From Sphagnum compactum (lineage: Eukaryota > Bryophyta > Sphagnopsida > Sphagnales), in assembly GCA_965153455.1 (NCBI GenBank), contig OZ234494.1, positions 18,166,001 through 18,230,000 of the forward strand: a stretch of DNA of 64,000 nucleotides, read 5' to 3'. Made by a program: the position numbers and the translations under genes. The notes under the pieces are model-generated. The model did not search any database. It was not told where the DNA came from and was given only the letters and a program-made list of their open reading frames with translations. Shown piece after piece: positions 60,213 through 64,000 of this stretch; within the stretch, counting starts at the first letter, position 1; each line of letters starts with the position of its first letter.

Positions 60213-63093
60213 TCAGCATGATGAGAGTCGTGCAATCTTATCACGCAAGTAATAAAGCTTTGCCCTCCGAACTCTCCTCTTGTCAAGGATCTTGATCTCT
60301 TTTATGTTTGGGGAATACCTGCACAAAATAAATGACAAGAAAGGTGGCAATTTCAGAGGGAGACATGTTGCTCACAAAGCTTCAGAAAAGCCCTTTGGCT
60401 CTAAAGAGCAACTTGCAATTTATCAACAGATCCTGGCTCTTTCTCATAAAAGATACAGGCATTAAACACCACAACAAAAAACCCATGATTCTGCTGTCTT
60501 TTCAAGCATCAAATTCCAGAACAGAGAGAGCTATAAAGGTCAATCTACTCTTGAATTGTTGACTAAAATGACCCATATGTTAATGAACATCACAAGGCAA
60601 AGCCATTGCAGAGGGTCCAACCAACCCAATAGAATGAGGTTGCAAGTACTGAACTGGAGGTTGGAGCCTGTTCTTAGCTTTCTCGATGTCTCAGTTCAAC
60701 TTGACAACTGATGAACTAATGGATTCTTTTTGAAGTTCCTGGAAATTAGGTGATATGCACATATAGCACCCCAGTACTACAACTGCCTGCAGATTCTGCA
60801 CTAAGAACATGCTTGCTTTTGAAGTGGGACCCTGCTTGCACAGGAATCACAAATCTCTTCGAGTTCTGTGGATATTGATATAGAAACTTACAAAGGAAAG
60901 ACCATTTCCACTCCCACTCCAGCTATCATTCTCCGAATCCGGAAGGTGGTATGGGACCCAGCATTGCGTCGTGCAATTACAATACCCCTTAGCACTGACA
61001 CCCTACGCTTGTTTTCTGGCACTTCCTGACACCCCATCAGAATACTGTGAATCATCATTTTCATGCCCAAATCTGACCATGGATGAAGAATCAGGTGCTA
61101 GCTACTAGTATCAGGAAAAGAATCAACGGTTGACTCAATACAAGATTTTGTGGAAAGAAATATATGGTAAAGATTGTTTTAGGGCCGTCAAGCTTCTTAA
61201 GGGCTACCTGCTACAAAATGTCAAACAGAATGTATGAAAGGAAAGAAAGGCAAAGAAGCAAGCAGAAACTCACAACTTTAAGCTGAACCACATTGCCAGG
61301 CTTGATATTTGGAATAACTTTCACCTTGTTTGCAGCTTCAACTGCCTCCTTGTCCAAAAGCTACCAACCAAAAACAGGAGATATTTAGCTTGATTGTAAT
61401 GCCAGCTCAAATTGTAAGGGAATAATAACCCATTATGTGGTTGGAGAAACTTCACAACAACACTTGGAAGGAAACATGACAAGAATGAATGCAGTGATAA
61501 CCTTATGAGTGTCACTCACAAAGTATCAAACTGTCACCTCCTCCATCATATGAATAGCAGTGACGAACTGCCATGACTTCCCACTGACATCATCAGCTCC
61601 CAATGGCAGGTGTAGATAAGTATACAATAATCCAGACAAAATGTCAAGCAAAACCATTATACAAACATCTGTGTCCTGGAAGCTTACAGAAAGATCAATA
61701 TGATACATCTGTTTCTCTCACATCTCTTGAAGCAATGGGAAGACTCAGTCATGATGCTGGCTAGCACTCAAGAGACACAGAGAATAAAAAAGGGAATAAT
61801 ATCAAAACACATCAATCCTCTTACATGCTTGATACCTCCTGGAAGCTTACAGAAAGATCAATATGATACTGACACTGCACAAAAAGGATGCTGTTGTGCT
61901 CTTCAACTCACTTCCATGATGTGCTTGACACTCTTAGTGAGCTTTTTTGTTTTTAGGGTTGCAGGGGGCGCATCCTCATCAGCCTCAAGTGTGTGCACAG
62001 AAGAAATGGCAGCACTCACTGCAGCGGCAGCCTCTGTTTCTCGAGTTGTGCAGATTGTTTGAGCAAACATATTTGACTTGTTCAGACCTGCTAAGATTGC
62101 TGCATTCTGTGGGGTAATAATCTGCTATTCCAGACAATGCTAGTTTGAGCTTCAAGGAGATAAGTGCTAGAATGGAAGGAAGACACTGAAATTCTCCAAG
62201 AATCTTATCAACTCAAAATGATTAAGCACATCTCTAACTTCCCAGTGCTCAAAACTTTGCCACTGCATCTACTAAATGCAAGAATTCTTCACCACAAGAT
62301 CTGGATCCTAAACAACTCTAAACCTAAAATACTAAACCTGAGAAAATGAACCTTAATCTGTCACCAGATGCACAAAAGCCCCTAAACAAAATTGTGGTTT
62401 CTGAAGTAGGAGTTTTAAGGTGGTAGAAGAGACCAAATGCACCTGAACTGTGGAGGACCAAATTGGCTTACATGCCTGTCGCCACCATGGTTGCTGCTGT
62501 GCAACTGATGAAGACAATAATGGACTTGCAACCTCCATCTGCAGTTTGGCAGGTACTGCCAGAGCTCTACTTTTCAAGGCCACACTCACCATCTGCTCCA
62601 CAACACTCCAATTCAACCAACTCTTTAGGCTCCACCAGCTTCAACCATCACCACACCAAAAAAAGGCAGTCTACTCTACCAAAGACAAGCTTGCGCAATG
62701 TCCATCAACACTACAATTGTTGTTGCTCTTTAGACTCAACCATCGCCACACCAACAAAGGCACTCTACTCTACCAAAGATGAAGCTTCCGCAATGGCCCA
62801 TCAGTGGAGGCTCCCAAAAGGACAGCGATCACACAAGTGCACGCATTGAGTCTTACATTCTCATGTTCGTGACTTGTGCATCATGACAAATGCAGGTCAC
62901 AGTTCCAGAAAGCAAGAAAAAGCATTGCATCGAAGAGCAAATTTCAGAGGAAGTGAGATGCGGACGGACGGACGGACAGACTGCAGGGGAAAATCTCCAA
63001 GAGGGAAGAAGTAGTAATAGAGATGGGGAGTGATAGAGATTACAATACCTGCCGCAGGCTTGTGGATCCCATGGCTCTGAGCATCGTCTGCAT
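60213..63093 (-). CDS. Organellar ribosomal protein bL19
   Basis: Large-subunit ribosomal protein of mitochondria or plastids, at the subunit interface. Six coding exons: 63093-63049, 62496-62443, 62106-61912, 61360-61274, 61025-60892, 60318-60213, giving 206 aa. The conserved half reads [49 protein letters not shown] and the C-terminal [20 protein letters not shown] then LYYLRDK. The N-terminus ([15 protein letters not shown]) is basic and lacks acidic residues, suggesting an organelle presequence; mitochondrion is my first guess, plastid remains possible. Exon 2 ([18 protein letters not shown]) is less certain: its acceptor is a CAGCAG tandem, so one Gln may vary. Exons 3-6 are firm. Confidence 0.88.
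61677..61870. repeat. 31-bp word repeated within a bL19 intron
   Basis: 'tggaagcttacagaaagatc' followed by 'aatatgatac' occurs at about 61678 and again at about 61841, some 163 bp apart, with unlike sequence between. Both lie in the intron between bL19 exons 3 and 4. Confidence 0.8.
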
Positions 63094-63135
63094 TTGCGCT
63101 TCTAAAACCCTCGAAACCCTAAAACAGATCACCTT
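63094..63135 (-). promoter_or_regulatory. Telo-box motifs in the bL19 5' region
   Basis: On the plus strand 'aaaaccctcgaaaccctaaaac' lies 10-35 bp upstream of the bL19 start codon, giving two AAACCCT words, one a full AAACCCTAA-type telo-box. Telo-boxes are common close to the start of plant ribosomal protein genes. Another set lies at 63339-63354. Confidence 0.5.
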
Positions 63136-63940
63136 GGATCGGAAACCAAGCAAAGCTTCCCTTGTGTCTAGTTTGCAAAGAACCCCGCTTTGCGCGCGTC
63201 TGCTTCCTCTCTCTCTCTCTCCCCTGATGCAAGCTCTTCCAAAGAGAGAGAGGGGGATCTGAAGATCATCGTCCTCTGTGTGTGTGTGTCCTTGTCTCTT
63301 TGCTGCTGCGATTCCTAGTGCGCATGCTGACCGTTAGCCCTAAAACCCTAAACCCTCTTCATCGTGCTTCGCGTTTCGAGAACCACGCAGAAGCGAGTTG
63401 GATGAAGAATGTGCTCAACAACGAGCCAGTTACTGTGTGGCAGGTTTTGGACGAAAAAGCTCGTCTTCTTCGTGGATTCTTGGCAGGCTTTTGAACGAAA
63501 ACCTCATCTTGTTCGTGGATTTCTTCGCGAGTTATGAACGAAAAAGCCTTGTCATGTGCGAACTTCGTGGATTCTCGAAGAGAACGAAAAATAGTGGATG
63601 GATGTATCATGCGGTATCTCATCCCTTGGTTCTTTGAAGGTTCTGGAACCAGCAGAGGTAGCGGCAGCAGCAGCTGCGTTGTAAAAATGTAAGTACTTGT
63701 TCTGCTGAACTTCTCTTTTGTGCTCTCTTCTTCTTCTGCTCCTGCTCTCGCTCAACGTCACGTCCAATTTCTTGATCATTTTTCTTTCCAGGAGACTGAT
63801 CGGATTGCCGCCGCCGAAGAGTTGCACGCTTTTGCCAGGTTTTCATTCTCACCATGCAATCTATGTTTGATTCCTGTTACTTGTCACTCTGGAGAATCCT
63901 GTTCGTTCTCTGTGCATTTGTAGGAAACCAGCACAGACAG

Positions 63941-63984
<44 letters not shown>

Positions 63985-64000
63985 CTTTTTGTTTTTTTCC
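63136..64000 (+). other. Possible start of another gene at the right edge
   Basis: A plus-strand exon-like segment ends at a strong donor (AAT|GTAAGTA, 63690), and a pyrimidine-rich acceptor (ttttctttccag, ending 63791) opens a segment rich in codons such as GCC and GAA, followed by a weak donor near 63838. Reading frames through both exist, but none matches a family I know. Imperfect repeats of 'ttcgtggattc' with 'gaacgaaaa' lie at 63469-63590, and a (GA)n tract at 63944-63980. It may be only 5' UTR. Confidence 0.3.
63944..63980. repeat. (GA)n microsatellite
   Basis: About eighteen GA units in a row, ending in a T-rich stretch at the window edge. GA tracts are frequent in plant 5' UTRs and promoters, which fits a gene starting just here. 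Confidence 0.9.

Overview
The window is nuclear DNA from a land plant. The genes have many GT-AG introns of about 80-700 bp, and the spaces between them are AT-rich and full of repeats. The proteins are plant-type: a peroxisomal ALDH10 aldehyde dehydrogenase, a mitochondrial CBSX3-like CBS pair, a plant hydroxyproline-rich family protein and a GT8 galacturonosyltransferase-like enzyme. The compact introns and loose gene spacing would fit a bryophyte or another seedless plant, but that is inference. I saw no virus, plasmid, CRISPR array or bacterial operon.

I could rebuild eight protein genes. Seven came from joining exons by hand; each junction was checked for GT/AG, phase and agreement with the known family. 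On the minus strand they are CCT7 chaperonin (2488-6926, 562 aa), ALDH10 betaine-aldehyde-type dehydrogenase (12066-16656, 505 aa), a hydroxyproline-rich family protein (about 20683-23098), a single-exon PurK-type AIR carboxylase ATPase (33747-35327, 526 aa), a GT8 glycosyltransferase (36996-39690, 474 aa) and an organellar ribosomal protein bL19 (60213-63093, 206 aa). On the plus strand they are the SRP receptor alpha subunit (42014-46249, 646 aa) and a CBSX3-like protein (55798-57423, 207 aa). A further plus-strand gene may begin at the right edge (about 63300 onward). These are unrelated housekeeping genes and do not form a pathway cluster.

Between the genes lie: a cluster of alternating GAGAACCGG/CCGGTTCTC motifs (860-1075); a TIR-bearing MITE-like element with a partial tandem copy and a 62-bp satellite (7248-8130), plus an inverted relative at 48238-48455; a 42-bp triplicate (10471-10602); an ACGTGG-rich minisatellite in the ALDH10 promoter (16950-17680); a 360-bp foldback (27190-27545) and a smaller hairpin (28269-28388); a three-copy 320-bp SINE-like repeat (47148, 51534, 53529); 153-bp, 107-bp and 47-bp tandem repeats; and G-rich tracts near 51 and 52.5 kb.

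The points most worth checking are the intronless PurK that stops before an apparently decayed PurE domain, the ACGTGG array upstream of a stress-type ALDH10, the long foldback, and the extra CxxC/coiled-coil exon on the hydroxyproline-rich protein. I found no wholly new biochemical system.
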